Positions 1 through 16,264 of a stretch of 64,000 nt of DNA are shown here, in pieces. The position numbers were made by a program, and so were the translations under genes. A model generated the notes under the pieces. The model was not told the DNA's origin. It did no database searches and saw nothing but the letters and a program-made list of their open reading frames with translations. This DNA is from Oikopleura dioica (taxonomy: Eukaryota; Chordata; Appendicularia; Copelata; Oikopleuridae): assembly GCA_907165135.1 (NCBI GenBank), contig OU015568.1:9556501-9620500 (forward strand), written 5' to 3'. The stretch's first letter is position 1; every line of letters begins with the position of its first letter.

Positions 1-947
<947 letters not shown>

Positions 948-1104
948 TCAATTTTTTTAGTTATTGCACCAATCTTTTTGGCAAAAAAAAGAAGAAGCTA
1001 GAGTTACAGAAAGTGGTGATTGTAGTTCAACTTGGCAATAGAAAATATTAAATAAATAGATAAAAGCTAGAAGTGTGAAAGTGTAATTTCAATTCATATT
1101 CGGA

Positions 1105-3587
1105 TTATTCTTTCTGGAGGACGATGCAAGCGCGGGAAGGAAGGTAAATGTTGAGCGATTGGGCACAATTATCAGATTCATCGGGAGATGTGAAGAATTC
1201 TTGATCTTTTGCTAGTCGAGCGTGGCCGTGGAAACGCTCCTCGTCTGAATCAAGAACGAGTTGGTATTTCCCTGGCTCCCGGACGCCGAATTGATAGTCG
1301 GAATACGACTGAAAAGGGTAAAATGAGATAGGAGAAGGAAAGTACCTTGGAAGCGTGGAAGTTGAATACAAAGATGCAATTCGCACGATCGAAGATGATC
1401 ACTTTGTCACCCTCCGATTTCCTCGTCGAATAACCAGGCGGAGCAGAAAGCCAACATGTTTTCTTTTCCAGGTCATTTATTGCCGAGTCAAAATTCTCCA
1501 AAAATTGATAACGAAGCAGAGAATCTTCAGCAAGCGAAAACTGTCGTCGACAGTGCTAAAACAATCGATTAAAACTTGGCCTTGAATATTTTTAAAAGCA
1601 AATCATTATTGATTCTAAAAAATCGATGATTACCTGATAAGATTCGCCATTTCCCTTTCTCGGAAAATCTAGCCACTCTGGATGGCCAAATTCGTTTCCG
1701 ATAAAATTCAAATATCCTTCTCCGCCAAGCGCGTGGACCAGCAGTCTTATCATCTTATGCAGGGCCATGCCACGGTCGATAACGTCTGTTCTTTCGCTAA
1801 GAACGCTCATGTTCGTGTACATCTGCGCGTCCATCATCCAGAAGGCTAGCGTCTTGTCTCCAACGAGCGCTTGGTCGTGTGATTCTGCGTACGCAATGAC
1901 TTTCTCGCCATATCTTCGATTCTCCAGCGTGTGGCAAATGTGTCCAATGTTCCAATCTTCGTCTTTTTGTTCTTTGAGTAGCTTGATCCACATGTCCGGT
2001 ACGGCCATTCCCAGGCGGAAATCAAAGCCGATTCCTCCTTCTTCAACTGGTCGGCACATTCCTGGCATGCCAGAAACATCTAGCAAGAAAATACGAATCA
2101 AATCATTTGAAAATTGCTTACCTTCGGAAATGGTCGTAAGAAATGGATAAGTTTTATGTAGAAAATCATTAGCCAATTGAAGATAAAGGATCGATTCTTC
2201 ATCAACTTGCAATCCAAAGTATTCCGAGTAATTTCCAGTGAAGCCAGTTCCGATTCCATGATGATGGTAAAGCATTGACGTGACTCCATCAAATCTGAAT
2301 CCATCGAATCCAAACTCTTCGACCCAGTATCGACAGTTCGAGAGCAAAAATCGCCTGACTTCCCAGTCATTGTAATTGAAGATTCTAGAGCCCCACTGAG
2401 CATGATGTCCTCTTGCTCCTCCATGGAAAAAGCAGCTGTCAGTTCCGTCAAATTCGTTTAACCCGTCCGCGACGTTGGAGCTCGCATGAGAATGGACAAT
2501 GTCGAGAAGAACTTGAATTCCCAAACCATGAGCGCAGTCGATCAGTTCTTTGAGTTCATCAGGAGTGCCAAAGCGCGAACTGGGTGCGAAAAACGAAGTC
2601 ACTTGGTAACCAAAACTTGCGTAATAGGCATGCTCTTGGATGGCCATCAGTTGGATTACGTTGTAACCGTTTTTAGCAATTCGCGGGAGGACGTTGTTTG
2701 TGAAGTCTGCGTAAGAGCTGATTCCTTTCTGAATTTCAGGGTCACGATTTGCCCAAGAAATTAATAAAAAGCCGCTTTGAATTTCGGAAAGATGTCTCTG
2801 TTTTCAAGTTTTCATGTCCCTTTCCTTATCAGAAGCAATACCAACATGAGCTTCGTAGATTTTCGGCGCTTTGGGCTTCTCCGGCCTGTCAAACTTCGCT
2901 TCATACTTTTCTCTTTCTCCAGGGTTGTAGAAATGCCAATCGTAGACGACTTCTTTGGGTTCTTGAAAAACGTATTTTGCCCAGGGGAAATGCGGTCGAT
3001 CAGTTGACCAGTAGATTTGACCAAGATAGTGAGCTTGATCTTCGAATTGTGCGGAATTCGGCATGAACCATCTTCGTTTGGTGGAATTCGAATACTCCAT
3101 TTTCCGAAATCTTCGGCTGAAAACGCGTATTCCGTGCGTTTCCAATCGTTAAAATCGCCTCTGAGCCAGACTGCCTCGGCTCCTGGAATCCATTCTTTTC
3201 AAATCAGGTCTTCAAACTTTTCAACTAAAAAGAATCAAAATCAAATGTTGAAGGCATAAATTTTTGAGACCTGTTTCCCAAGCCAACGATTTCTTTATCC
3301 GGAGTCACATGGAGCCCAAATTTTTCGTAAGAACGGGTGTACGATTCTAGCGTCTCGGCAGCTTCGATTTCAGACTTGGTCGAGAGGAATTTTCGGTAGC
3401 GACGATCGATGTCAGATTTGAAGGGTTGAAGATATTCGTCATTCTTTTTTTAGCGATGAAAATTGATAAAATTCAATCATTTTTAACCATCTACTTTTGA
3501 GTTGAATTACTAGAATTACCATAGGTAGCATTTCTCATCACTTTCCTTATATAATCCAAGCTCTAGAATCTCTTCTTTCTCTGTCAT
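1105..3587 (-). CDS. GBE1: 1,4-alpha-glucan branching enzyme
   Basis: GBE1 makes the alpha-1,6 branches of glycogen in the cytosol. From the start at 3587 the exons give an N-terminal segment, a CBM48-like module ([15 protein letters not shown]), then the GH13 barrel with [40 protein letters not shown] and [17 protein letters not shown], and a C-terminal beta domain ending near 1105. Catalytic Asp (FRFDGV) and Glu (ISE) positions are present. Three oddities: intron 1 (3444-3545) fits the frame only as GA-AG; the next intron (about 3190-3270) fits best as GG-AG; and in ISP-WAK one base is missing from a G4 run at 2984-2987. Length is close to the usual ~700 residues. Identity is certain; exact splice ends are inferred. 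Confidence 0.94.
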
Positions 3588-4294
3588 TTTTCACGGTTTT
3601 TTTCTGAAAAATGAAAATTGCTCAAATCTTTGGCGATGTAAATATACGGCGAAAATCACGTTTCCAGGGATCCTCTCTTACGTAACAGTCATCAAATTGC
3701 CTTCAAATTATCTAATTCTGTTCTTGCGATCTCTGACTGGCCTTTTTCGACGAAAGTGGACTCTTTTCTCGGACAGTTGATAGAACTGATTCGGCTCGGC
3801 GCCGAGCTCTTGTCCAATCAGCGCCCGAGGGAAAATTTATAGAAAAACGGGAAAGTTACGTTTGTCGCCCAACCGAGAGCGATTACGTTTTTCGTGAAAA
3901 CAAGAAATTAAAAGGGGCGTTGCCGAATGAGGAGGACTCGAACAATAATTTTCATCAATTCTCTCTTCCTTGATTTCCTCCCTCTCGGAATTTAGCAGAA
4001 ACTCAAATTCATTTTCTGATTTATTCTCACAATCTTTGCATAAAAACGGGTAATTGTTACAGGATGGAGGGAGGTGAAGAAAGGTACAGTGTAGATGATG
4101 ACGAGAAGCGGAAAACAGGCTTTTCTAGCAAGCCAAGATAAAAAGGAATGAGTGACTTTCGATGCGCTTGTTCAATTTGTCTGTAAAGTCTACAGTATAG
4201 ACTGGAACACTGGTGTTCGAGCTCTTCTAAGGTGGCGGTGTGTCGAGGTAAAAAGGATTTTGACGAGAGTAGTAAAGATTAAAAATTGGTGAAA

Positions 4295-4385
4295 GCTGTG
4301 AGTTCTTACCATTATCTTGCATCTCAAGAGCTTCGTTGATTCCAGTAGAACCACCAGAAGCAACAGCTTTGTCAGCAGCTTTGAA
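4295..4385 (-). pseudogene. Fragment of an enolase first exon
   Basis: The minus strand reads SGGSTGINEALEMQDN followed by a gtaag donor. This matches the enolase exon-1 end at 755-830 ([16 protein letters not shown] plus donor) at DNA level, including the splice site. Sequence on both sides is unrelated, so this is a short duplicated genomic piece, not a retrocopy, since the donor is kept. No function is implied. Confidence 0.7.
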
Positions 4386-4489
4386 AGCAGGTTGAAGAAG
4401 GGAGGGGGGAAAGGACGAGAAAAAGGACAGTGAGATTGGAGCATCAGGTGAGTCAGAGAAGAGATCCAAGGACGTCAACTGTGTTCAGC

Positions 4490-4740
4490 AGAGTTGTACA
4501 TTTGCGCAGCGGAGATAGCGGAGCTGACGGCTGAGCCGTCACGGCTCCGCTCTGCTTCGACAAAAAAAAATTCTTGAATTTCTTCGAACTCGCTTCGCTT
4601 CGCACTAAAGCGAACTCGCACTGCGAATTTAGACCCCTGTTTGAGTCGTTGAAAATATCTGGAAGCCGTGGAAGAACCCACTAGGGTTCTAGGAACGCCA
4701 GACCTCAATCTTCGACATTTTCAACGATGTTCCATGTGGT
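4490..4740. repeat. Hairpin-rich GC repeat, probable MITE remnant
   Basis: Nested inverted repeats: ggagctgacggct facing agccgtcacggctcc near 4509-4541, agaaccc/gggttct near 4672-4691, and tcgttgaaaat facing attttcaacga at about 4648 and 4717. CpG-rich and non-coding. Ends and target duplication were not resolved. Confidence 0.5.
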
Positions 4741-5234
4741 CTTAACTTGTAAGTAAGGCAATAACTATGCATTTACTGTAGAAAATATTGTAGAAATTTC
4801 AGTAGAAACTGAGATTTTATCATTCGCAGTTTCCGAGATACGAGTATGTAATAAATTTTATTAATTTACTATTCATCTACTCCTTTAATTGTTCTATTGT
4901 CCAGATAAACTGCAAAATTTTTCAGTAAGTACTGCATCTAATGAAATGCGGTTCTTCCTTTATCTGAAAGAAGGGAATCGCCCACGACGTCCAGCGCGCC
5001 CCGTGATTGGACTCCCGCTCTCTCAGAAAAGGAAAAGTCGCCCTTCTTCCATCGCGTAGTAAAATTTCATAAACCCCGTAAAGACTTTCCGAAACTTTAT
5101 CATCTGTATGTTCAGAGAATTAATATTTGCCAGTCCTACTAGCAGAGTTCATTTTTAGAGAGTGAGAGATGCGATCCTAGCGCAAAGAAAAGAAGAGCCT
5201 TTTTGTCGAAAGAAAGAGAAGAAAAACAGCCAAA

Positions 5235-7931
<2,697 letters not shown>

Positions 7932-8508
7932 CACACAACACAAATCTACCTTCTTCTACCTAAAAAACTTACAAAACTTTAAACTGCCTAAAACCAACTC
8001 TATCCCGAATCGGGATTCCCGATGCTCTCTTTTACAAACCATCGAAAAGTGCAACTACGCCGGGGACTAAAACAGAGCATCGAGGGTGGCAAAACCAACT
8101 TCAAGTCTTTTTGAAAATAAAAAAACTCATACTGTAGCAGAGTTGAAAAGAATTGCCAAAAATATTATTTATTACTATTGTCTTTTACTGTCAGAATCTG
8201 ATGTCAACTTTTCCTTTCTTCATTTTTTAAATCTTAGTAAAGAATTCATCCATAGTTCCAGTTCATTCCCAACTAAAAAAAGAATATGAATAAAACCAAA
8301 AAACAAAGAAAACTACCTACAGTTGATCATTCAATTCTTATCAGTATTTAAATATTTGTGCCTTTGAGCTCGAGTAAATAGAGATTTGACGAGTAAAGGG
8401 GCTCTCATGTCGCAATTGAGCTTCTTTTGACTTCTGAATTGCTGCGACGAGACGCCCTAAATAAATTTTACTGTATTTTGAGAATTCTTATTAAATGATT
8501 CTTTAAAG

Positions 8509-9350
8509 AACCGCAAACGAGCTCTCGACGATGGAGACAATGACATATTTCGTGAAAAGAAGGTATAGAGAGCACTTGGGAAAGAAACAGAAAAGTTCAT
8601 CTTTTATTATAGAGAATGTCTGAAGGAGCCGACCCTAACATGATTTCGAAGACAATCCAACTCAAGTAAGTCGCTCAGAATGCCCAAAACGTCAAATTAT
8701 CGAGAAGAAATTCTGCGAAACTACAGAAAGATGAATTACCATAAGAATTTTTTGGCCGAAAAAATTTTTTTTGAGATAATGGCATATTCTGAAAGCCCAT
8801 GTAAAAATACGTCGATCCCTAAATTTCTAGGGCTCTATGACGTCATTATGACGTCATTTATGATTAATAATTGTCCGAAAAGGCTCCGAATTCATGAGAC
8901 TTTGGAACGCTTTTTGAGGCGGTTATCGTTGGAAATATATTTTTCTGCTTGTAGCATGTTTTTAGGCAGAAGAAATTACGTGGGGACCCGAGGTTAATTT
9001 TTCGAACCGACCGGTTTCGAAAATTACCGGACACTAGAACCGGTTGGTAATGATGGTTTGAGCCCGGGTCCCCACGTATTTTTTCACGAGGAATCCGAAT
9101 CCGCTGAGAAAATAAGGATTCAAAAATGTTTTTGGCTCTAAAAAGCGTTCCAAAGATAAAATTTTGAAATGAGCCGGATGACGTCATAATGACGTCACAT
9201 GGCCCTAGAATTTGGTCATTCTGTCTAATTTTTTATGGGCTTTCAGAATATGCCATTATCTCAAAAATAATTTTTTCGGCCGAAAAATTCTTATGGTAAT
9301 TCATCGAAAATGCTCTTTCTTACGATCCAATTTTTAGATTCGCCCAGTAA
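8509..9350 (+). CDS. PAPOLA: Probable alternative 3' exons of poly(A) polymerase
   Basis: Three small open pieces with good splice sites continue the poly(A) polymerase frame: 8509-8562 (NRKRALDDGDNDIFREKK), 8613-8665 (RMSEGADPNMISKTIQLK) and 9338-9350 (FAQ, stop). The donor VQKE|gtaaaa at 7875 is in phase with 8509. The first piece is basic and looks like a nuclear localisation signal, as vertebrate poly(A) polymerases carry in their tails. The last intron contains a 574-bp palindromic MITE. No RNA evidence is available; it could also be an unrelated small gene. Confidence 0.45.
8731..9304. mobile_element. Palindromic MITE (fold-back element)
   Basis: The two halves are inverted copies over most of their length: atgaattaccataagaatt at the left faces aattcttatggtaattcat at the right. 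Inside these, gataatggcatattctg and ctagggc...tgacgtcattatgacgtca are also mirrored. The centre holds accggtt-type repeats. No ORF that looks real. It lies inside the last putative intron of poly(A) polymerase. Confidence 0.85.
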
Positions 9351-10244
9351 CAGAAACTCTCCAGTAGCACCCTAGCCACGCTCAACTGCCATCACTATCA
9401 CTTATCGAAAAAAGAAAGAAAACGGAGAAGTCAACAATTCAAGTTCAGAAGAGGAGAAATTCAGTTATTCAAACATTTAAACTCGAAAACAGCCGAACAT
9501 GTTTTTCTGTAAATAGAATCTATTTCAAAAGGACTGAAAAAATCTAAAATTTCTTTTCGATTTACTGTTTTTCTTCGGGATCAGTCTAATAGACACCACA
9601 ATTTCAAGACCTTTTTTCAAATTCTTCAAAAGCATATTTTTAGATTGAAACTTCCCGTTTTTGGAATTGAATATTTCAATTCAAAGTTCCGGCTAGTCTC
9701 CTATTTCCGGTAGGTGCCAATTCGGCTTATTCAAATTCAAGAGCCGCTATTTTGCTCCATACATAGTTTGGCTGCATATGCAAGCCAGTAGGCCTTTTTT
9801 CTCACGGCGGAGAGGCAGCTTTTTGATCCGAAGCGGAAGCCGCGCGCAGCCAGCGTTTGAACTCGCGCCATGCGCTAAACAGCTCGCGGGCGCCGCACTT
9901 TTCGCCCACGCGCTTTTCGCAAATTTCACAACGATTTGATTCATCCGCCAAAGCGTACAAAAAATTTGAAAATAAAAAAATCGAACACTTTCTTTTATCA
10001 GAGATTAAGAACTGAAAAGAAATAAGAGATATTTTGCAAAGAAGATAGAATTAAAATTTTTAGTAAAGAAGGTAAACATCAAGAATTTTATTACGGCCAA
10101 TTACTTCTCGTAAACCTTTAGTTCCCAAAAACAGTCATAAAATCTACCAACAAGGCGTTTTTGAGTTAATTTTTAAGAGACACTTTTAGGAGCGCATCAA
10201 TGAGCACACTTGGACACTAATTCAATTCCGTTTTCCAACATAAA
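9351..10244. other. Intergenic, no gene seen
   Basis: AT-rich, apart from a CpG-rich stretch at about 9790-9920 (ccgcgcgcagccagcg and similar) that may be a promoter or old repeat. The minus-strand open frame 9747-9944 has no recognisable features. The end of the region is the likely VANGL promoter and 5' UTR. Confidence 0.5.
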
Positions 10245-12615
10245 ATGGAGCAACTTACGAGTACTCCACAGCGCGTTCCAGAGACCAATGCAGAATACGA
10301 AAAACTAATTGGCGATAATTGTTCTGTCTACTCCGATGTTTCCAGGTTAGCTTCACCTTTTCCCATACTCGTCGTTGATGTCAATTTTGAAATGCTTCAA
10401 AAGCGGGGCGTAATAAATATTTACCTTTACGAATTCTATAACTAGAGCGCGGTAAACCCGCCGCTTGCAGGGGGATTATTAGGGCTAACCATCAATCATC
10501 AATCTTTCTTTTTTAATTGAGCTGGTTTTAGGGCAACTTCACGCGCGTCCCGCCGCTCTCGTCGGCCCCACAGTTCAAAGGACAAGTCAGTGTCGATCAA
10601 GGCGCCCCAAAGGTCACGCCAGAGTGACTCTCGCAGAAAAAAGGAGAACGCCAGTGGGGACGAAGAAGGCGGAGCTCTTGTAGAAAATGACGATTCCCGC
10701 CGCTGGCCAGGCGAGACGGATACATTTGCCACGTCCGAATGCACCCGCATCTCAAACGAAGACCTCGGCAAGTTCCACGCCGATCTTGGGGCGAGACTCA
10801 ACGTTTCCAAATATCTCAACCCGGCGCGTTTATCCATCGTCTTAACGCAACTATTCGCCTATGTGACGCCTATCTTCTTCCTCGTCCTGCCCAAAGCGCT
10901 GTCGGATCCGCAGCCGGGCGCGAAATCCCCTCAATGCGATATCGGCTGTGAGGGTCAAATTATCGCAATCGCAGTTCGACTACTCGTCCTTTCCCTCGCC
11001 AGTCTTTATCTTTTCTGGAGGACGCCCAAGGCGAAAATGCCGCAGATCAACCTCTACCGTACCGGGGTCAACTTTCTCACATTCCTCGTCGCTGCCGTTT
11101 ACTGGATCTTCTACAGCTACAAGGTCATCCACTGGGAAAACTACGACTACCCACCGATTGTCAAATACTCCTCGAATTTCGTCGATATTTTGCTCTTCGT
11201 ACACTACCTGGCGATTGTCCTTTTGTACCTGAGAAAAGATCAGGAAATCTATCTTCTTGAGGTACGTAAATTCATTCAATAGTAGGCTGAAGAGACAGCC
11301 TAAACTTCAATTGTGAATCGATTAAGAAAAATTTTGGGACAGTAATTCGATCATCTGTTAGGATAATTGCAAAATCGATATCAAATACTGTATTTTTATC
11401 TTCTGTAATTAATTCGCTACTCGAAATCTTACTCCTCTCAGGTGGTGAGAACGACAGACGGCGCTCAACGATTTTATAACATTGGCGCGGTCTCCATTCA
11501 AGAGGCTGCCTCCTGGGTCCTTGAGAAATATTACGTCGACTTCCATCTTTACAATCCAGCCTTGTTGAAATCGTCAAAAACCTCGAAGCTCAAGAACGTC
11601 ACTAACTTCCAGGTGCGACTTAATTTACAATTTCCTCTCGCCAGAGCATTTGAAATTCATTTTTGATAACGGTCACGTGTAGGTACTCAATGTTGATGGT
11701 GGTGGCGAAGAATCGAAAAATGATCGAACAAGGGCCATTCTCACCGCAGCTGCGAGAAGAAGGGACGCTGGACACAATGAGAAATACTACGAGGAGGTAA
11801 GACTTGACATCCAGCAATCAATCTTCGAATGAACAACTTTTCAGGTTGAACGAGAAAGACGAGTTCGCAAACGAAAAGCTCGACTGACCGAGGCGGCGGA
11901 AGACGCGTTCTCTCACGTCCGTCGCCAATTGATTCCTGATGCCAGCTTGGCCGGAAACGACTCAATGGATCCACGACAAACGGCGGAGATTATTTTCCCC
12001 TCGATCGCGCGTTCCATGCAAAAATATCTTCGAACGACCAGGTAATCGCCTCAAGCTCGATTCCTTTTCTAAACCATTTATCAACAGACAAAACCAGCAC
12101 TACACAATCGAAGATATCATCGACCACCTTGCCTTTTGCATCCGCTACGATATGGGCGCCAACGCCTTTCTGAACAGATACACGGAAAAGAGGCCCCCTA
12201 CCGCGTATCCCGGACAGGTGTGACATTCAAACACATTTCGTTCTCTTTCTTTACGCGATTTTTAGATTATGCGATCGGTTGACTGGTCAGTGACATGTGA
12301 CTACCCCATGATTTCAAGCTTGAGGCCGGGTGTTGTTTTCAGCATAAAACAGGCAGACTACAGGTAAATCAGAAAAACTCGTAGATTGTAAATAAATCGT
12401 CAGAAAGAGAACCCTAAATTGTTAGTTTCGAGAATTTGAGTAAGATTGTAAAAATAAAACCTACTCTTCTTTCAAGAGCTGCAATTAACCCTTTTCGCTC
12501 TAGTTTGGTGGTCACATGTCGAACTGCGCCGAAACTCGCCCTCCGCGAAGAATTCGTAGATCCAGCTTCTCACCGCTTCGTCCTCAGAATGGATTCTTCT
12601 GAGACATCTGTATAA
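10245..12615 (+). CDS. VANGL: Van Gogh-like planar cell polarity protein
   Basis: Four-pass membrane protein of the core planar cell polarity pathway; it binds Prickle and Dishevelled at cell borders. The N-terminal tail is Ser/Arg-rich (SRASRRSRRPHSSKDKSVSI), matching the phosphorylated N-terminus of the family. Four hydrophobic segments lie in the exon ending at 11262 (for example LTQLFAYVTPIFFLVLP and LLFVHYLAIVLLYL). Then follow VVRTTDGAQRFYNIG, EKYYVDFHLYNPALL, AAARRRDAGHNEKYYEE, SLRPGVVFSIKQADYSLVV and EEFVDP. The protein ends in ETSV, the PDZ-binding motif that ties VANGL to Dishevelled and Scribble. Seven exons, small introns, no breaks. Only one copy is seen; assignment to VANGL1 or 2 is not meaningful. 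Confidence 0.96.
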
Positions 12616-15600
12616 AAAATTAACATATTCTTATCCCAAAGCTCTTCTCCCAAGTTCTTGTACAATTCTGTATCTTGACAAAAACAACCTGTATAAACAA
12701 AACAAAACTCCTCGTTCATCTATGACTGCCCAAAACGATTAAACTTTTTACATTCTCTCTCTTCCTTGATTTCATTTTTTCATAGTTTTTTATAGCAATA
12801 TAGAAAATTGAGAATATTCTAAATATATTTTCAAAGAAATAACTTTCAGATTACCTTCCATTTTCTAATATTACGATATTTCAGGTCATATTACTGTAAA
12901 TAACGGTTGCGGAGAATTCCGAACTTTTCCGTTAAAAAATTAATAGTGCCTTACACACTTTTTTCTTTCCAAAAACTCAAGTTATGCCATTATTCAAATC
13001 ATTGTTAATTCTCAAAAATTGTTAATATTTTCTGTACCAAAAAACGTGCGCTTGTATTCCCCAAAATAAAAGATGGAATAAGGTTAACGCATTAACCTGA
13101 AAGTGGATCTACTTGCGAAATGCATAATATCCATGTTATCCCGTTTCTTTTCGATGCAATTAATCAAGCAAAGATGTCATGAACAGGGTGCTTTTTATTT
13201 ACAGTTGTCATTTTTGTTGAATTTTGTTCTTCTGGGCAGCAAAAAGCAGGACTTGAATCGTCAAGCATCTCTTTTTTGAGTCTTCGGAGTTTTAGAACTC
13301 GAAGCTAAAGAACAGTTAGCGGATCCGGACGCAAATGAGGGTTTTAGGAAAGGCGGTGATAATATGTGTCAGGCAGTTGAGATATTCTCTTATCACTCTC
13401 TTATTATTAGAGAGCAAAAGATAGTTTTCCCGTTCGTTTATGGTTACATTCAATTATTACTTAATCCTAAGCGAACCCTTATAAATAATAAGCTAAAATT
13501 GAATTTTTGTCGTTAATTTATACGAAATTCTCGCTGCTCTGACAGCAAGAAACGAATTCGCAATAAAAATTTGTAATCTTGAAGAAATTCCCGCCCCGGT
13601 CATGGGTGTTTCGTCGTGAGTCTTCCGACCACAGAAATTTATTTAATTTCCAAAGTTGCCCTTGTGGGAAAGCGATGACTTGCGTTACAAATGTAAAAAT
13701 TTATCTCTCGTAACCGCATTTGCCGAAGAAAACGTTTCACCACTTACCATTTTTTCTTGTTGTAGCTCAGGAGCATTTTGTGCGCTGGCTAGCTTTAAGT
13801 TTTATTTATAAAAAAAAATTAGAGGCGATTTCATATTTTCAAAAAAATCTAAAAAGGTTAGAGCCTGTTTTTGTGGATAAAAGTGGTCTTTAGTGGGAGA
13901 CGCATTCGAGTAATCGGGCTTTCAAAGGTTCAATTTTTTATCTGGCCAATTGTCAATCGATTCGTTTTTTCTAAGAAGCCTCTGCAGAAGATCAGATTGT
14001 TTCGTTTTGAACCTTATTCTTTACAGCTTCGTTGGAGATAACAACTCTTCACCGATCTGTTGGGATTCTCCATCTTCGCACAATTACTGTAATCAAACCA
14101 CAGCTTCCTCGCATGTCCCTTGTCTTTTCTACGGTTGAATTTATGGCAGGAACAAGTTTACTTTAGTAGGTAATTTTGTTGAATGTTTTTTCAGCAGAAA
14201 AGAGCGCCCGTCCGTGAAAATTGACTTTGCGATTCTTTTCGAAAAGTAGCAGCCTGCCAATTTCGCGATTATGCGAGCTGTCTTTCTTTCTTTGCTAGTA
14301 CCAATTTCTGGGCGCGTAAAAACGTATCTTTTTCTCAAGATACTAGCGTTTTAGAGCGCCCGAGAATTCGAAAAACTCAATTCCTACGAAAATGGCCACT
14401 CCAACAATAATTAATCAAGCTTCTTTCTTTCAAGCTACAAATTATTAGTTGTCGTTTTTAATCAATCTAATTAGCCTTTTTGTCTATTTAATGAACTCTA
14501 CCAAAATTCCTCCTTGAGTGGATTTGTCTATCAATAAATAATTGTCAAGAGTTGTTGGCGTGTTGCACTCACGTAAAAAGTAGTTTACGAAATTAACAGA
14601 GGCCCGGACCGTGTATTTTGGTGGTGCATTTGGAGCGTAACGATTGGTGCACCTACTCGTTGATTATAGTGTCGAGTAAGCTAATGCGAAAATTCATGTC
14701 TTCGCGGAACTCCAGAAGGAACTCCTTGGAAATAGATTTTAAGCACTTCGAGTAAATAGAAATCACGTCATGGAACTTGAAAAAATTGAAGAAAAAAGAT
14801 CGAAAAGCATTTTTGATTTCAACCATAGCTTGAGTAATAAGATTAAAACTGTGAATTCCACATGGCTTTGCCGAGCAGTGTCTGATGAATTTTGACATGG
14901 TTATTCCACGCTCACGTGTTTCGGGAGTGAAGATCTTGACATCATCCTCGTCGCTGAAAATGCCGAACTGATTCGTTTTCGCAACGAACATCAATCCCAA
15001 AAGTGTCTTTCACAGCGAGTTCATTTTAATGAAAGTCAAAAGTGGACACTTTAGAAAGGAAAATATTTGAGCAGGGCTTTAATTTTCTAAAAATGCGAGC
15101 TTCATTTCGAAATTCTAGGATAAAGTATTCCAAATTCAATTTAAAAAATATTAATGATAAAGAAAATAATGCCCATATAAGATTATAATGACCAGAGTTT
15201 TTTTATCGTTCACGTATCTTAATTTTTATAAGAACTCTTCCTTGAACTGCATTTTCTCTTATTTTTCCTTCGTCTATTCTTAGATCTCTCAGTTTTCAAG
15301 GTCAACTTCTTTTTGGCAGACTTTTTTCAGCTCCCTAGCAAGGTGAAATCCTCAAAATTCAGACAGGTCAAGATTTTCCTCCCTTCTACGCATTACCGGG
15401 GTGATGGATCGCAGATGCTCTCGCGCGCCGCCCGAGCGCTCTAGAAAAACTGCACCGCACAGCGCGAAGTTAGACACGCTTTCTTTATTTATCGTGAGTT
15501 GGCCTCCGCCTTATCCAGACGTAGATTGATGCAGATTTATACCCGCATATTGTATAAGCGCCCTTATCATCACACGCGCGGATATAACACAATCATCACG

Positions 15601-15800
15601 CCGAAAAATTCTTTCACAGAGAATTTTTGCCTACATTTCCTACATATATCTTAAAATTCTTATAGCTGCGTAAATCCTTTGTATTTTCCTATCCTTTTTA
15701 CATCTGAGTTTTATTAATCCTACAAAACTTCATTTAAACTGGTCTTTTTCGTTCGTGTTAGGATACTTTCTTCCAAAAATAACCAAGAAAATATTTCTGA
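12616..15800. other. 3.2 kb gene-poor region
   Basis: No recognisable coding exon, apart from an open minus-strand frame at 14653-15000 listed separately. AT-rich, with scattered short homopolymers. Near 15400-15600 there is a GC-rich stretch (ctctcgcgcgccgcccgagcg) that could be the promoter of the small gene starting at 15801. Confidence 0.5.
14653..15000 (-). CDS. Hypothetical 115-codon open frame
   Basis: Single uninterrupted frame opening MGLMFVAKTNQFGIFSDEDD and ending ISLLDTIINE. The composition is protein-like (charged first half, aromatic-rich middle) and it is the longest frame for 3 kb. I recognise no domain, and there is no flanking splice or acceptor evidence. It may be one exon of a longer gene or chance. 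Confidence 0.25.
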   Translation of the reverse strand: MGLMFVAKTNQFGIFSDEDDVKIFTPETRERGITMSKFIRHCSAKPCGIHSFNLITQAMVEIKNAFRSFFFNFFKFHDVISIYSKCLKSISKEFLLEFREDMNFRISLLDTIINE

Positions 15801-16043
15801 ATGAATTCTTTCAAAGAAAAAGCCGAGAAGGACTTCCTCGATGATCAAACTCGATCAATTTTTTGCGACGTCGCGCAAGAGGGAATCGACTCTAATGTAG
15901 GTAACTGTCAAATGAAATTTGAATATAAATAATGAGATTAAAAATAAGAGAGCTTCGGCTGCGATGTTCTTGAAAGCGATGAGTTCTGGACTATCTTCGA
16001 ATACAATGATAGTCAATTCGATGGAATACAAGAAATTGTTTAA
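15801..16043 (+). CDS. Small acidic protein, 64 residues
   Basis: Two exons: 15801-15900 and 15949-16043, joined by a 48-bp GT-AG intron in phase 1. The protein opens MNSFKEKAEKDFLDDQT and ends FEYNDSQFDGIQEIV. It is acidic, with no signal peptide, membrane segment or motif I know. A frame at 16137-16264 just downstream ends in a hydrophobic tail (LSVIAPFLLAFFLWLF) and could be an alternative last exon. I do not recognise the family. Confidence 0.45.
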
Positions 16044-16136
16044 ATATCATCAAAAATTTGAATATATTTAATGATTTCTCGGAAGATATTAGTTGAGTAA
16101 ATACAAGGAAACAGAGATATTTAAATCATCGACTAG

Positions 16137-16264
16137 ATTTCCTCAATTTTACGGCGCAAGAAACCGGATGTTCCGTTGAGGCATGTGGCTACACTGCCGG
16201 AGCTGATGGACTTTCAGTTATTGCCCCCTTTTTATTGGCTTTCTTTCTTTGGCTTTTTAAATAA
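16137..16264 (+). other. Possible terminal exon with hydrophobic tail
   Basis: After an acceptor-like ctag the frame reads QETGCSVEACGYTAGADG, then LSVIAPFLLAFFLWLFK and a stop. A small-residue stretch followed by a terminal hydrophobic segment resembles a tail anchor or GPI signal. No upstream exon with a matching phase was established. Confidence 0.3.

Larger units (their letters stand above)
3588..5234. other. Divergent intergenic region between GBE1 and poly(A) polymerase
   Basis: No intact gene is visible. The region holds the two outward-facing promoters: a CCAAT-type sequence (tccaatcagcg) near 3814, and AT-rich DNA before the downstream ATG. It also holds a decayed enolase exon fragment and a hairpin-rich repeat, listed separately. 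Confidence 0.6.

Noticed and set aside
9747-9944. Minus-strand 65-codon frame in CpG-rich DNA
   Set aside because: No motif, no splice context; the composition follows the GC-rich patch.
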